17,714 nt of DNA, taken from an uncultured Dysgonomonas sp. Its GTDB lineage: Bacteria > Bacteroidota > Bacteroidia > Bacteroidales > Dysgonomonadaceae. A program made the translations under genes and the position numbers. This document shows, one piece after another, positions 8,259-15,988 of the stretch (position 1 is the first letter of the stretch; each line of letters starts with the position of its first letter). The stretch is from contig CALYRA010000001.1 of NCBI GenBank assembly GCA_945292135.1, positions 1-17,714 of the forward strand, written 5' to 3'. The notes under the pieces were generated by a model. That model worked only from the letters and a program-made list of their open reading frames with translations, was not told the origin of the DNA and did no database searches.

Positions 8259-8732
8259 ATGAAAAACGATATTGATTTTAATTTAAACAGAACTGAATTT
8301 CCATCGGAAAAAGAGTTGGAAGAATATTTGCTTTCAATGTCATTGTATTATGGTACTAAAATGAATGAGATTGAAAACTATATTTATAAATTGCATGATG
8401 AAAACAGAGAAAATCAGGAGATTGATTATTTTCCTGAATTCCGAAAATTATATTTACCGGTGTTCGAAGCTTTTGCCACTGATAAAAAACGAGTTTATGG
8501 CGGAAAAGCAGATTCTTTTGGTTTCCCTTCAAAATATGATGGAATAGAAAACTTTATAGAATCCTCCGTCATTCTAAAAAATAAAAACAGAGCGGAAGTC
8601 TACTTTAAAACAAATAATAATTTCGACGCGGAATATTTATTTGTACTTATCCGAAAAAATGATCTATGGAGAATTGACAATGTAAAATACCGATGGTATA
8701 ACAATAAAAAATGGAGTTCAACAATTATGTAA
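8259..8732 (+). CDS. Small NTF2-like protein, possible orphan immunity protein
   Basis: This 157-residue protein is not firmly recognised. It has an acidic N-terminal half of predicted helices (PSEKELEEYLLSMSLYYG, about 15-32) and a C-terminal set of strands: RAEVYFKTNNNFDAEYLFVL (112-131) and then LWRIDNVKYRWYNNKKW (137-153). A substrate-like beta sheet ending in WRID-x2-KYR is what I remember from NTF2-fold immunity proteins (RhsIA type) that protect against polymorphic toxins; this is family recall, not a search. No signal peptide or membrane segment is visible, so it is likely cytosolic. It starts 11 bases after pyrC and is more AT-rich than its neighbours. No toxin gene is nearby, so if it is an immunity protein it is an orphan. 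Confidence 0.8.
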   Translation: MKNDIDFNLNRTEFPSEKELEEYLLSMSLYYGTKMNEIENYIYKLHDENRENQEIDYFPEFRKLYLPVFEAFATDKKRVYGGKADSFGFPSKYDGIENFIESSVILKNKNRAEVYFKTNNNFDAEYLFVLIRKNDLWRIDNVKYRWYNNKKWSSTIM

Positions 8733-8902
8733 AAACAAAATGATAGTAATAAAACTAAATAATACTGGTATATTTGTCGCACTCAAACAGAATATCTTTT
8801 AGCTAAATATTAAAATAAAGGAATAAATAATTTAACAAAGCGGGAAATCATTTATCTGCCTAAATCCCTGAAGGACAAAAATAACAATTGATATTTAAGC
8901 AA

Positions 8903-11194
8903 TTAGAATGGATAACCAATACCAAAATGGAAAGCCATTCGAGAGAGACGTGGACTAAAAAGTACAAAACGATCCGACTGAGATTCAGAAGGATCATAAG
9001 CTCTGAAACCCGTATCGAAACGAAGCAAAAGGAATCCGAGATCGAACCTCAGCCCCAAACCATACGCAACGGCTATTTCCTTATAAAATTCACTGAATCT
9101 AAAATAACCTAAAGGTTGCGATTTATAATTTTTGATTGTCCAAATATTACCCGCATCAACAAATCCCGCCAATTCGAACATTGTTCCTATCTTATGACGG
9201 CTTTCAATACTGGCTTCCAATTTTATGTCTCCTGTTTGATTGATAAAATCCATAGATGAATTTACACGTTTATAACTACCCGGTCCAAGAGAACGCGTAC
9301 TCCATCCTCTAACACTATTGGCGCCTCCTGCGAAGAATCGCCTTTCAAATGGTAACACATGAGAATTTCCGTAAGGATAGGCAAAACCTAATCCAACATG
9401 ATAAGCTATTACATGATTTTTCGATATAGGCATTGTACGCGCAAAATCAAAATTTGTTTTCATATATTCCGCATAAGCTACACCAAAAAGTTCTTTCATA
9501 CCATCGCTTTTAGGTTTAGCCCCATTTAATGAAGTTATCAATCGAGGCAATGCTCCCGCAACTTCAATCCCGGCTCTTATGGTAGTTGTATTAGCCAATT
9601 TTACAAAGCGTTGTTTTTTAGTAAATGTCATTGAATAAGATGTACGAGCAATCAATTGATTCTTGTAACTTTCTTTTAATAACTGATTGCTTGTTGAATC
9701 ATTCAAATATTTATTCCTGAAATTGTTGGACATCCAAGGCATACGGACATAGTTAACATCTAATAAATCAACGCTATGTCTTAATTGGCGACGCATAGTA
9801 GACCATCCATAACCTATTGATCCATTAAAAAACTGACGCGTATATTCTGAACGGTGTTGGTTATTTAAACCCAGAGAAATTTTGGTTGATGCACCTGACC
9901 TTTCTTTCCACTTCTTATTTAACCAAGGAATTAAGAACATCGGAAATGATATCCCGGTTTCTATACCATATTCATAATAATTCTTATTCAGCACGTCGGT
10001 ACTTTGCTGTCCCGTAATAAATTCATAAGCGCCCTTCAATGTAATATTCCAAACCTCGCCTCCGTTAAATAAATTTTGATGCTGATAAGACAGACTTGGA
10101 GCGACGCCTATATCTCCGGCTGAATTTGTACCATCCAAACTGGCTCTAAACCAGTGAGCATTAGCAGGCGTTAAAAATATCTTTGCGTCAAGCAAATGCA
10201 AACTATCTTCAGAAGAAGGAGTTATTATTATGTTTGTCTGTTGTATAGCCCCCATGCTATTATAATTCTCATAAGTATGAGATAAAAGTATATCGGAATA
10301 ATACATCCCTTTTTGAAGAAAAGTATTACGTCGCAATGTTGAATTTCGAAGAAAATTCTTACGTCCCTTTATAATCCTGATATTGCCTGTATAAGTCGTA
10401 TCCGCATTCTTAAAATAACGATCTGCCGGAGCATCCTGAAGATTAAAACCGGAAATTATGGTTATATTATTCATTTTGTATCTTGGATGCGGGAGACTAT
10501 CTTGAAAAGGATAAACGCTTAAATATAGATCTGTTTGATGAGAGTCGAGAGTCGTATCCGCTTTGAAATAAATATAATCTTTGGAAAAATTATAATAACC
10601 GACATTACGCATTAATGAACTCATATTATTCCTCTCTTCTTCAAGCATTTCCATATCAAATAAATCTCCTTTATGAAGTAAAGACGATGAAGAGAAACGT
10701 TTGGTTATCCTGTGTATAGTCGTATCTTCAATTGCGTTGGTATAATTTCTAATACGGTAGGGCGTACCAGTTTTTATATTGTAGGTCAAAGATACCTTTT
10801 TATGTTTCAATCTTTGTATCGTATCAACTTCTGCTTCGATGTACCCCATGTTGTTCATAGCCTGTTTCAATTGTTGAGAAGAAACATTTGCTGATCGAGG
10901 ATCATAAATGACAGGTTCTGACCCAATCTTTCTGATAGTACGATTCAGCCATTTTGTAGTATCCGTACCAGCAATATTATATATTTTCAATCCTACTTTA
11001 CCCAAAACAGGCAATGAACCATTAGGCTGTTGACGTATGTAACTTTCAAGGTCTGCGGCGCCTTTGACTTTATTATCCGTTTTTATCTCAAAATCATTAA
11101 GCAAATAACGCCCATCAGGAATGTTCTTCGTAGTACTGCATGCCCCCAAAACAAGAATCGTAAAGGCTAAAATTATTTGATAATTTTTTTTCAT
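8903..11194 (-). CDS. tamL: TamL-like lipoprotein Omp85 (BamA/TamA family)
   Basis: This outer-membrane protein belongs to the Omp85 family that inserts or exports other outer-membrane proteins; TamL is the Bacteroidota form of TamA with a lipid anchor, thought to partner TamB. With the start at 11194 it has 763 residues: a signal peptide MKKNYQIILAFTILVLGAC with a lipobox ending at C19, POTRA-type repeats over about 25-340, and a 16-strand barrel from about 345 to the end. The loop-6 motif VRGW is at 628-631 within GGANSVRGWS, and the barrel closes on a C-terminal phenylalanine (FGIGYPF). A TTG seven codons upstream (11215) is in frame, but it forms the end of a -7 promoter box and would spoil the signal peptide. 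No tamB gene is in the window. Confidence 0.92.
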   Translation of the reverse strand: MKKNYQIILAFTILVLGACSTTKNIPDGRYLLNDFEIKTDNKVKGAADLESYIRQQPNGSLPVLGKVGLKIYNIAGTDTTKWLNRTIRKIGSEPVIYDPRSANVSSQQLKQAMNNMGYIEAEVDTIQRLKHKKVSLTYNIKTGTPYRIRNYTNAIEDTTIHRITKRFSSSSLLHKGDLFDMEMLEEERNNMSSLMRNVGYYNFSKDYIYFKADTTLDSHQTDLYLSVYPFQDSLPHPRYKMNNITIISGFNLQDAPADRYFKNADTTYTGNIRIIKGRKNFLRNSTLRRNTFLQKGMYYSDILLSHTYENYNSMGAIQQTNIIITPSSEDSLHLLDAKIFLTPANAHWFRASLDGTNSAGDIGVAPSLSYQHQNLFNGGEVWNITLKGAYEFITGQQSTDVLNKNYYEYGIETGISFPMFLIPWLNKKWKERSGASTKISLGLNNQHRSEYTRQFFNGSIGYGWSTMRRQLRHSVDLLDVNYVRMPWMSNNFRNKYLNDSTSNQLLKESYKNQLIARTSYSMTFTKKQRFVKLANTTTIRAGIEVAGALPRLITSLNGAKPKSDGMKELFGVAYAEYMKTNFDFARTMPISKNHVIAYHVGLGFAYPYGNSHVLPFERRFFAGGANSVRGWSTRSLGPGSYKRVNSSMDFINQTGDIKLEASIESRHKIGTMFELAGFVDAGNIWTIKNYKSQPLGYFRFSEFYKEIAVAYGLGLRFDLGFLLLRFDTGFRAYDPSESQSDRFVLFSPRLSRMAFHFGIGYPF

Positions 11195-11212
11195 ATATAA
11201 GCTAACATCACA

Positions 11213-11220
11213 CAAAGATA
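11213..11220 (-). promoter_or_regulatory. -7 element of tamL
   Basis: On the minus strand this reads TATCTTTG, a perfect TAnnTTTG. It ends 18 bases before the tamL ATG. The nearest upstream TTTG (11249-11252) is 28 bases away, longer than the usual 19-21, so the -33 element is unclear. Confidence 0.55.
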
Positions 11221-11343
11221 AAATGTTTTAAGGAATAAAAATTTTGCACAAAAAATTAAAAACTTAGTTTTTTTTTAATAATCTCTAATTTTCAATTTAT
11301 CACAGTTTAATATTTAACATAAATGTATCTGTTTAAAAAAACA

Positions 11344-11351
11344 TACCTTTG
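11344..11351 (+). promoter_or_regulatory. -7 element of ygiQ
   Basis: TACCTTTG is a perfect TAnnTTTG match ending 15 bases before the ygiQ ATG at 11367. The -33 region is weak (AATG at 11322-11325, 18 bases away). It diverges from the tamL promoter in the same 172-base gap (11195-11366). Confidence 0.55.
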
Positions 11352-11366
11352 CACGACAATATTCAT

Positions 11367-13184
11367 ATGAAAGAATACAAACTAACGGATTGGTTACCGA
11401 CTACCAAGAAGGAAGTCGAGTTGAGAGGATGGAATGAATTGGACGTTATCCTATTCTCCGGTGATGCATACGTAGATCACCCCTCTTTTGGAGCAGCAGT
11501 CATTGGACGAATACTTGAGTCGGAAGGTTTAAAAGTTGCTATCGTTCCGCAACCAAATTGGCGTGATGATTTACGCGATTTCAAAAAATTAGGACGTCCA
11601 CGCCTCTTCTTTGGAGTTTCGGCAGGGGCGATGGACTCAATGATCAACCACTATACCGCAAATAAACGTTTGCGATCGAGCGACGCTTATACCCCGGATG
11701 GCAGGACAGATATGCGTCCTGACATGCCTTCTATCGTCTATACGCATATATTGAAGCAACTCTATCCCGATGTCCCCGTTATACTTGGAGGTATAGAAGC
11801 ATCATTACGCAGGGTTACGCATTACGACTATTGGCAAGACAAGCTTCGAGAATCAATTGTTATAGAATCGAATGCAGATCTTTTGGTTTATGGAATGGGT
11901 GAACAGCCGTTACGCAAAATAGTACATGAATTTGGGGCAGGAAAGAAAATTCATGAAATGACAGACATTCCTCAAACAGCTTATGTCATAGATAAAGCTG
12001 AATTCAAAAAAGGAGAAAATGACATCCAACTATTTTCACACGAAGAATGTATCGCCGAAAAAATAAAACAAGCCAAAAATTTTCGCATTGTTGAAGAACA
12101 ATCAAATTTGATCCATGCCCAACGCATCATACAAAATTTTGGCGACGAATCTGTTGTAATAAATCCGCCCTATCCGCCAATGAGCGAAAAAGAAATAGAC
12201 GCATCTTTTGATTTGCCATATACCCGTTTGCCACATCCTAAGTATAAACAAAAGCCTATCCCGGCGTTTGAGATGATAAAATTTTCAGTGAATATGCATC
12301 GTGGATGTTTTGGAGGATGCGCATTTTGCACAATATCGGCTCATCAGGGAAAATTCATTGCTTCCCGTTCTAAGAGTTCGATAATGAAAGAGGTGAAAAG
12401 CATCATCGAAATGCCCGATTTCAAAGGATATATAAGCGATCTGGGAGGTCCATCCGCAAACATGTATATGATGAAAGGCAAAGATGAAACATTTTGTCAA
12501 AAATGTCATCGTCCGTCCTGTATACATCCCAAAATTTGTAAAAACCTAAATGTCGACCATAGAGCATTACTTGACGTATATAAATCGGTAGACGCATTAC
12601 CTCAAATCAAAAAATCTTTTATAGGAAGTGGCATCCGCTATGACATGTTATTACATAGAAACGAAGACGAATGTTTAAATAAGGCATCTGACGAATATAC
12701 CAAAGAAATTATTTTAAACCATGTATCGGGGCGATTGAAGGTTGCTCCCGAACATACATCGAGTAAAGTATTGGGCTATATGCGTAAACCAAGCTTCGAT
12801 CAATTCTATACTTTCAAAAAAATATTCGATAAATTAAACAACGAAAGTGGGCTTAAACAACAATTGATTCCGTATTTTATATCTTCACATCCGGGGTGTT
12901 CCGAATTGGATATGGCTGATTTAGCAATTGCTATGAAAAAGATCAATTTTAAATTGGAGCAGGTTCAAGATTTCACGCCATCGCCAATGACACTCGCTAC
13001 AGAGATATATTATACAGGATACCATCCTTATACACTCGAAAAAGTGTATACCGCCCGCACAAAGGAACAGAAATTAGCCCAGCGACAATTCTTCTTTTGG
13101 TATGACAAAGATTATAAAAACCAAATAACAAAGACTTTACGAAAATTAAAGCGTGAAGATTTATTAAAAAAATTATACTCTTAA
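11367..13184 (+). CDS. ygiQ: YgiQ-family radical SAM protein
   Basis: This is a radical SAM enzyme of the YgiQ family (UPF0313), whose reaction is unknown. The 605-residue protein has the expected start TDWLPTTKKEVE, the N-terminal ILFSGDAYVDHPSFG segment, then the cluster motif C314-x3-C318-x2-C321 (RGCFGGCAFCTIS) which holds the 4Fe-4S cluster that cleaves S-adenosylmethionine. A second cysteine group, C377-x2-C380-x4-C385-x4-C390, may bind another metal or cluster. GRLKVAPEHTS and the region around YFISSHPGC are further family blocks. The start is set at the ATG at 11367 and not the in-frame TTG at 11349, because that TTG is the end of the -7 promoter box. The gene stops 9 bases from the convergent menG. 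Confidence 0.94.
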   Translation: MKEYKLTDWLPTTKKEVELRGWNELDVILFSGDAYVDHPSFGAAVIGRILESEGLKVAIVPQPNWRDDLRDFKKLGRPRLFFGVSAGAMDSMINHYTANKRLRSSDAYTPDGRTDMRPDMPSIVYTHILKQLYPDVPVILGGIEASLRRVTHYDYWQDKLRESIVIESNADLLVYGMGEQPLRKIVHEFGAGKKIHEMTDIPQTAYVIDKAEFKKGENDIQLFSHEECIAEKIKQAKNFRIVEEQSNLIHAQRIIQNFGDESVVINPPYPPMSEKEIDASFDLPYTRLPHPKYKQKPIPAFEMIKFSVNMHRGCFGGCAFCTISAHQGKFIASRSKSSIMKEVKSIIEMPDFKGYISDLGGPSANMYMMKGKDETFCQKCHRPSCIHPKICKNLNVDHRALLDVYKSVDALPQIKKSFIGSGIRYDMLLHRNEDECLNKASDEYTKEIILNHVSGRLKVAPEHTSSKVLGYMRKPSFDQFYTFKKIFDKLNNESGLKQQLIPYFISSHPGCSELDMADLAIAMKKINFKLEQVQDFTPSPMTLATEIYYTGYHPYTLEKVYTARTKEQKLAQRQFFFWYDKDYKNQITKTLRKLKREDLLKKLYS

Positions 13185-13193
13185 TTTTCCATC

Positions 13194-13931
13194 TTATTTA
13201 GTAGCCAGATACATGGAGCAAATTCCGAAAGTATAAGTCTTAAATTTTGCGGTGTTAAAACCGTTTTTGAGTAAAGTATTTGTCATATCCTTACCTTGTA
13301 TAAAGGCTTCTATCGATTTAGGGAGATAAGAATAGGCTGTTTTATCTTTGGAAATAAGTCGCCCGATTGTAGGAATAAACAGACGCGAATATATCCAATA
13401 TGCTTGTTTCATTGGAAAATGTCGCGGAGTCGACAATTCCAATATCATCAGTTGTCCTCCGGGTTTTAATACGCGATAGATTTCTTTTAAACCTTTGTCC
13501 AAATCTTCAAAATTCCTCACGCCAAACGCCACCATTGCCGCATCAAATGAACTATCTTCCAATTCAAGAGCCATACAATCTTGTCTCTCAAATCTAATTT
13601 TATCGGATAATCCATTTTTTTGAGCCTTACAACGCGCAACTTGCATCATACCTTCGGATATATCTGTTCCAAGTATATATTTCGGTTTCAAAAGCCTATA
13701 TGCTTCGAAAGCGAGATCGCCCGTTCCGGTAGCTATATCTAATATGCTTTGAGGATTTATTTTTTGTAAAGTTCGCAACCCTTTCTTTCTCCATCCTTTG
13801 TCAATTCCCATCGATAAAGTATGATTTAGGGTATCGTAATTTTCTGCAATCGAATCAAACATCTTCTCTACTTGAGCTCCTTTGTTTTCGGAGCTCTCAT
13901 AGGGAAGTATTTTTTCAGCTTCGTAAGTCAT
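13194..13931 (-). CDS. menG: Demethylmenaquinone methyltransferase
   Basis: MenG (UbiE family) C-methylates demethylmenaquinone with S-adenosylmethionine, the last step of menaquinone synthesis. The 245-residue product has the conserved start VEKMFDSIAENYDTLNHTLS (21-40), the SAM-binding glycine motif LDIATGTGDLA (64-74), the acidic end of the second strand at D90, FGVRNFEDL (136-144) and RVLKPGGQLMILELS (153-167). Bacteroidales make menaquinone and no ubiquinone, so the menaquinone role is the sensible one. It is the last gene of the purC operon: only four bases separate its ATG (13931) from the preceding stop. It meets ygiQ tail to tail with 9 bases between stops, and I see no terminator there. 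Confidence 0.96.
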   Translation of the reverse strand: MTYEAEKILPYESSENKGAQVEKMFDSIAENYDTLNHTLSMGIDKGWRKKGLRTLQKINPQSILDIATGTGDLAFEAYRLLKPKYILGTDISEGMMQVARCKAQKNGLSDKIRFERQDCMALELEDSSFDAAMVAFGVRNFEDLDKGLKEIYRVLKPGGQLMILELSTPRHFPMKQAYWIYSRLFIPTIGRLISKDKTAYSYLPKSIEAFIQGKDMTNTLLKNGFNTAKFKTYTFGICSMYLATK

Positions 13932-13935
13932 TGAA

Positions 13936-14121
13936 TTATTTTACAGAAGGAATTTTAGATTCTGTCTTTTTAAGATTACGCGCTTTTACTTTCACAATCT
14001 TACCTTCTTCTGAAAAGAAAAGTGCGCCATTTTCTTTTTGTTTTTCTTCAATAAGTCTGTTATAAGATAAATGCATACCTTTCAACAGCTTGTTTCTTAA
14101 AACAATTTCACGACGAGTCAT
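13936..14121 (-). CDS. Small basic protein coupled to the zeta-toxin-like kinase, possible antitoxin
   Basis: This 61-residue protein is unrecognised in detail. It is strongly basic (16 Lys/Arg against 7 Glu), with a predicted helix over about 3-31 (REIVLRNKLLKGMHLSYNRL onward) and a short beta hairpin (ALFFSEEGKIVKVKA, 33-47), then a Lys-rich tail. The start is the ATG at 14121, whose ATGA overlaps the TGA stop of the kinase gene by four bases, a sign of translational coupling. An upstream in-frame start at 14163 would run 14 codons back inside the kinase gene and is not needed. By position it is the natural partner of the kinase, perhaps its antitoxin, though in classical epsilon-zeta pairs the antitoxin gene comes first. 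Function is inference only. Confidence 0.8.
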   Translation of the reverse strand: MTRREIVLRNKLLKGMHLSYNRLIEEKQKENGALFFSEEGKIVKVKARNLKKTESKIPSVK

Positions 14122-14684
14122 AGTTTTTTTATTTGGTTTAACGTATCGGCATTGTGAATACACAATATCTTTTCCTTTTTTCCTTCTACTATCAATTGGA
14201 ATGGATTGACCGAATTATCTATCACCATCCAAAAGTCAGTAACCGGTGTATATAAAGTAAATAAGTTTCTTTTACCTGCTTTGTATCTTCTTCGAATCAC
14301 ATCCTGAGGTATGTTGTGACCTCCGGCTTTGACTCTCTCCTCTACTCGCTTGATAGCCAATTCAGGAGAATTTAGCCAAAAATATATCAATGTCACATAG
14401 TAACCCTGTTCTTGAGCTTTTTCGATAAAACGGACATAAGACTTGGTAGCTAATGTCGTTTCAATGGCAAAATCTGCTTTTTGACGCAGCATTTCTTGCA
14501 TTCGAGTGAGCATTATACGCCCGGCTTCTATGGCAACCTTTTCGGGTTGAAACGGAGACAAACCTTTGGCAATCTCATCGGCGTTAATAAATTCTTTACA
14601 ATTTACGATATCAGGAAGCATCGTATAAGAGGCTGTCGTCTTTCCGGCGCCGTTACAACCTGATATAATGTAAAGATTTGACAT
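14118..14684 (-). CDS. Zeta-toxin-like P-loop kinase (COG4185 type)
   Basis: This 188-residue P-loop protein resembles zeta-toxin-like kinases often annotated as predicted ABC-type ATPase/kinase. Visible are the Walker A GCNGAGKT at 9-16, FINADEIAKGLSP at 32-44 (D36 is a candidate catalytic base), the ETTLA stretch at 75-79, a kinase-like core strand (VTLIYFWLNSPE, 97-108) and an arginine-rich lid RVEERVKAGGHNIP through RRRYKAGKRNL (about 113-141). True zeta toxins phosphorylate UDP-N-acetylglucosamine; whether this shorter form does is unknown. It begins three bases after the purC stop and overlaps the next gene by ATGA, so the four genes purC, kinase, small protein and menG are likely one transcript. 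No membrane segment or signal is present. Confidence 0.9.
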   Translation of the reverse strand: MSNLYIISGCNGAGKTTASYTMLPDIVNCKEFINADEIAKGLSPFQPEKVAIEAGRIMLTRMQEMLRQKADFAIETTLATKSYVRFIEKAQEQGYYVTLIYFWLNSPELAIKRVEERVKAGGHNIPQDVIRRRYKAGKRNLFTLYTPVTDFWMVIDNSVNPFQLIVEGKKEKILCIHNADTLNQIKKL

Positions 14685-14687
14685 TGG

Positions 14688-15653
14688 CTATATTAAATAC
14701 CTCTTATTTAAATGGTTTAAATAAGAGGTAACGTTATTTTTAATGCGTTCCGCAACATCGGCATTATCTGCCTTTACAAATTTTTCTCCAACTATTTTTT
14801 CATATAATTCTATATAACGTTTGGATACATTCTCACAAAATTCGTCTGTAATTTCAGGGATTTTTTGTCCGGTTTTTCCCTGAAAGCCATTATCCATAAG
14901 CCATTTACGAACAAATTCTTTTGATAACTGACGTTGTTCCTGTCCTTTATCAAAAAGTTCCTGATAATTATCCGCATAAAAATAGCGGGAAGAATCGGGC
15001 GTATGAATTTCGTCAATCAGATAGATTTGACCGTCTTTTTTGCCGAATTCATACTTTGTATCTACAAGTATTAATCCTTTCTGAGCCGCGATTTCTGTAC
15101 CTCGTTCAAAAAGGGCATATGTATATTGTTCTATTTTTTCGTACTCCTCTTTACTGATTAAGCCTTGATTAATAATTTCTTCTTTAGAAATATTTTCGTC
15201 ATGACCTTCGTCAGCTTTGGTTGTTGGAGTTATTATCGGGGAAGGAAATTTTTGATTTTCTTTCATTCCTTCAGGTAATTGTACACCGCAAAGCTCTCTT
15301 ACTCCTGCTTTATACTCACGCCAAGCGCTCCCGGTCAGATAACCCCGAATAATCATTTCAACCCTATATGGTTCGCAGCGATAGCCTATCGTAACCATCG
15401 GATCGGGTGTCGCAATCTTCCAATTAGGAATAATATCTGCTGACGCATCCAAAAATTTAGCTGCAATTTGGTTCAATACCTGTCCTTTAAAAGGTATTCC
15501 CTGCGGTAATACTACATCAAATGCTGAGATTCGGTCTGTGGCTATCATAACCAACAGATTTTGTCCTATGGAGTAAACATCCCTTACCTTCCCATGATAG
15601 ACATTTGTCTGATCGGGCAAATCGAAGTCTGTTTTAACAAGAGTATCTTTCAT
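14688..15653 (-). CDS. purC: Phosphoribosylaminoimidazole-succinocarboxamide synthase (SAICAR synthetase)
   Basis: PurC joins aspartate to CAIR with ATP, giving SAICAR in purine synthesis. The 321-residue product carries the ATP-binding start YHGKVRDVY (19-27), [10 protein letters not shown] (38-47), the [12 protein letters not shown] segment (104-115) and the substrate motif [13 protein letters not shown] (143-155), and the VDTKYEFG-x9[12 protein letters not shown] region near 197-225. It is longer than the roughly 240-residue enterobacterial form and resembles the longer type seen in Bacteroidota and yeast. It is first in the operon with the zeta-like kinase, small protein and menG. The ATG at 15653 is the natural start. 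Confidence 0.97.
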   Translation of the reverse strand: MKDTLVKTDFDLPDQTNVYHGKVRDVYSIGQNLLVMIATDRISAFDVVLPQGIPFKGQVLNQIAAKFLDASADIIPNWKIATPDPMVTIGYRCEPYRVEMIIRGYLTGSAWREYKAGVRELCGVQLPEGMKENQKFPSPIITPTTKADEGHDENISKEEIINQGLISKEEYEKIEQYTYALFERGTEIAAQKGLILVDTKYEFGKKDGQIYLIDEIHTPDSSRYFYADNYQELFDKGQEQRQLSKEFVRKWLMDNGFQGKTGQKIPEITDEFCENVSKRYIELYEKIVGEKFVKADNADVAERIKNNVTSYLNHLNKRYLI

Positions 15654-15701
15654 TATTGTATAAGCATTGAAAACCTACATTTTTTTGTACGAAAGTAAAG
15701 T

Positions 15702-15732
15702 CAAAGATACAACAAACTTTTTTCACGACAAT
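15702..15732 (-). promoter_or_regulatory. Promoter of the purC operon
   Basis: On the minus strand ATTG (15732-15729), 19 bases, then TATCTTTG (15709-15702) fits the Bacteroidota promoter with one mismatch in the -33 box. It would give a leader of roughly 45 bases before the purC ATG and drive all four genes. Confidence 0.65.
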
Positions 15733-15748
15733 GCACACAATTATGTTT

Positions 15749-15760
15749 TTTGTGCACAAA
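15749..15760. promoter_or_regulatory. 12-base palindrome upstream of the purC promoter
   Basis: TTTGTGCACAAA is a perfect palindrome, 17 bases upstream of the purC -33 element. Its left part also pairs with TGCACA at 15732-15737, next to that element. It may be an operator; no specific regulator can be named. Confidence 0.3.
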
Positions 15761-15833
15761 CAGATAAACAAGCACATTAAACACTAATAATCAGATAGAT
15801 ATAAAAAGTTAAAAATCAACTATAAACTATCAA

Positions 15834-15852
15834 GACAATAAATTTTATAGTC
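15834..15852. repeat. Interrupted inverted repeat between purC and psd
   Basis: The 19 bases form a dyad with three mismatched positions including the centre (GAC-n-ATAAA-n-TTTAT-n-GTC); flanking AA and TT extend it. On the plus strand it is followed by a T-rich run, so it could act as a weak terminator or as a protein-binding dyad. Confidence 0.35.
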
Positions 15853-15927
15853 TTATTTTTCTCAAATCTTTATATATAATACTATGCCTTAGTTTGTAAC
15901 TTAAAATAACAAAAAAAGAAGACAGAT

Positions 15928-15959
15928 ATTGGATTTGTCACTAAATAAAAATACTTTTG
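15928..15959 (+). promoter_or_regulatory. Promoter of psd-pssA
   Basis: ATTG (15928-15931), 20 bases, then TACTTTTG (15952-15959) matches the Bacteroidota pattern with one -33 mismatch. The psd ATG follows 29 bases after the -7 box. Confidence 0.65.
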
Positions 15960-15988
15960 CATAATTCTTAAATATATAAATAAACGCA

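Larger units (their letters stand above)
15654..15988. other. Divergent control region between purC and psd
   Basis: This 335-base gap holds the purC promoter (minus) and the psd promoter (plus). Between them are two symmetric elements: TTTGTGCACAAA at 15749-15760 and a GAC-n-ATAAA-n-TTTAT-n-GTC dyad at 15834-15852. I see no reading frame, tRNA or recognisable purine riboswitch. Confidence 0.7.

Noticed and set aside
8769..8776. TATATTTG on the plus strand, a perfect -7 box
   Set aside because: No TTTG at the right spacing and no plus-strand gene follows; chance matches are expected in DNA this AT-rich.
8888..9112. A 74-codon plus-strand frame after the NTF2-like gene
   Set aside because: Most of it is antisense to the 3' end of tamL, it needs a non-ATG start, and the translation is low-complexity and charged.
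14122..14163. A 14-codon N-terminal extension of the small basic protein
   Set aside because: It would lie inside the 3' end of the kinase gene, whereas the ATG at 14121 gives a standard ATGA coupling.
15654..15988. A purine riboswitch upstream of purC
   Set aside because: I see no three-way junction or conserved purine-aptamer core; the gap is AT-rich with only short dyads.
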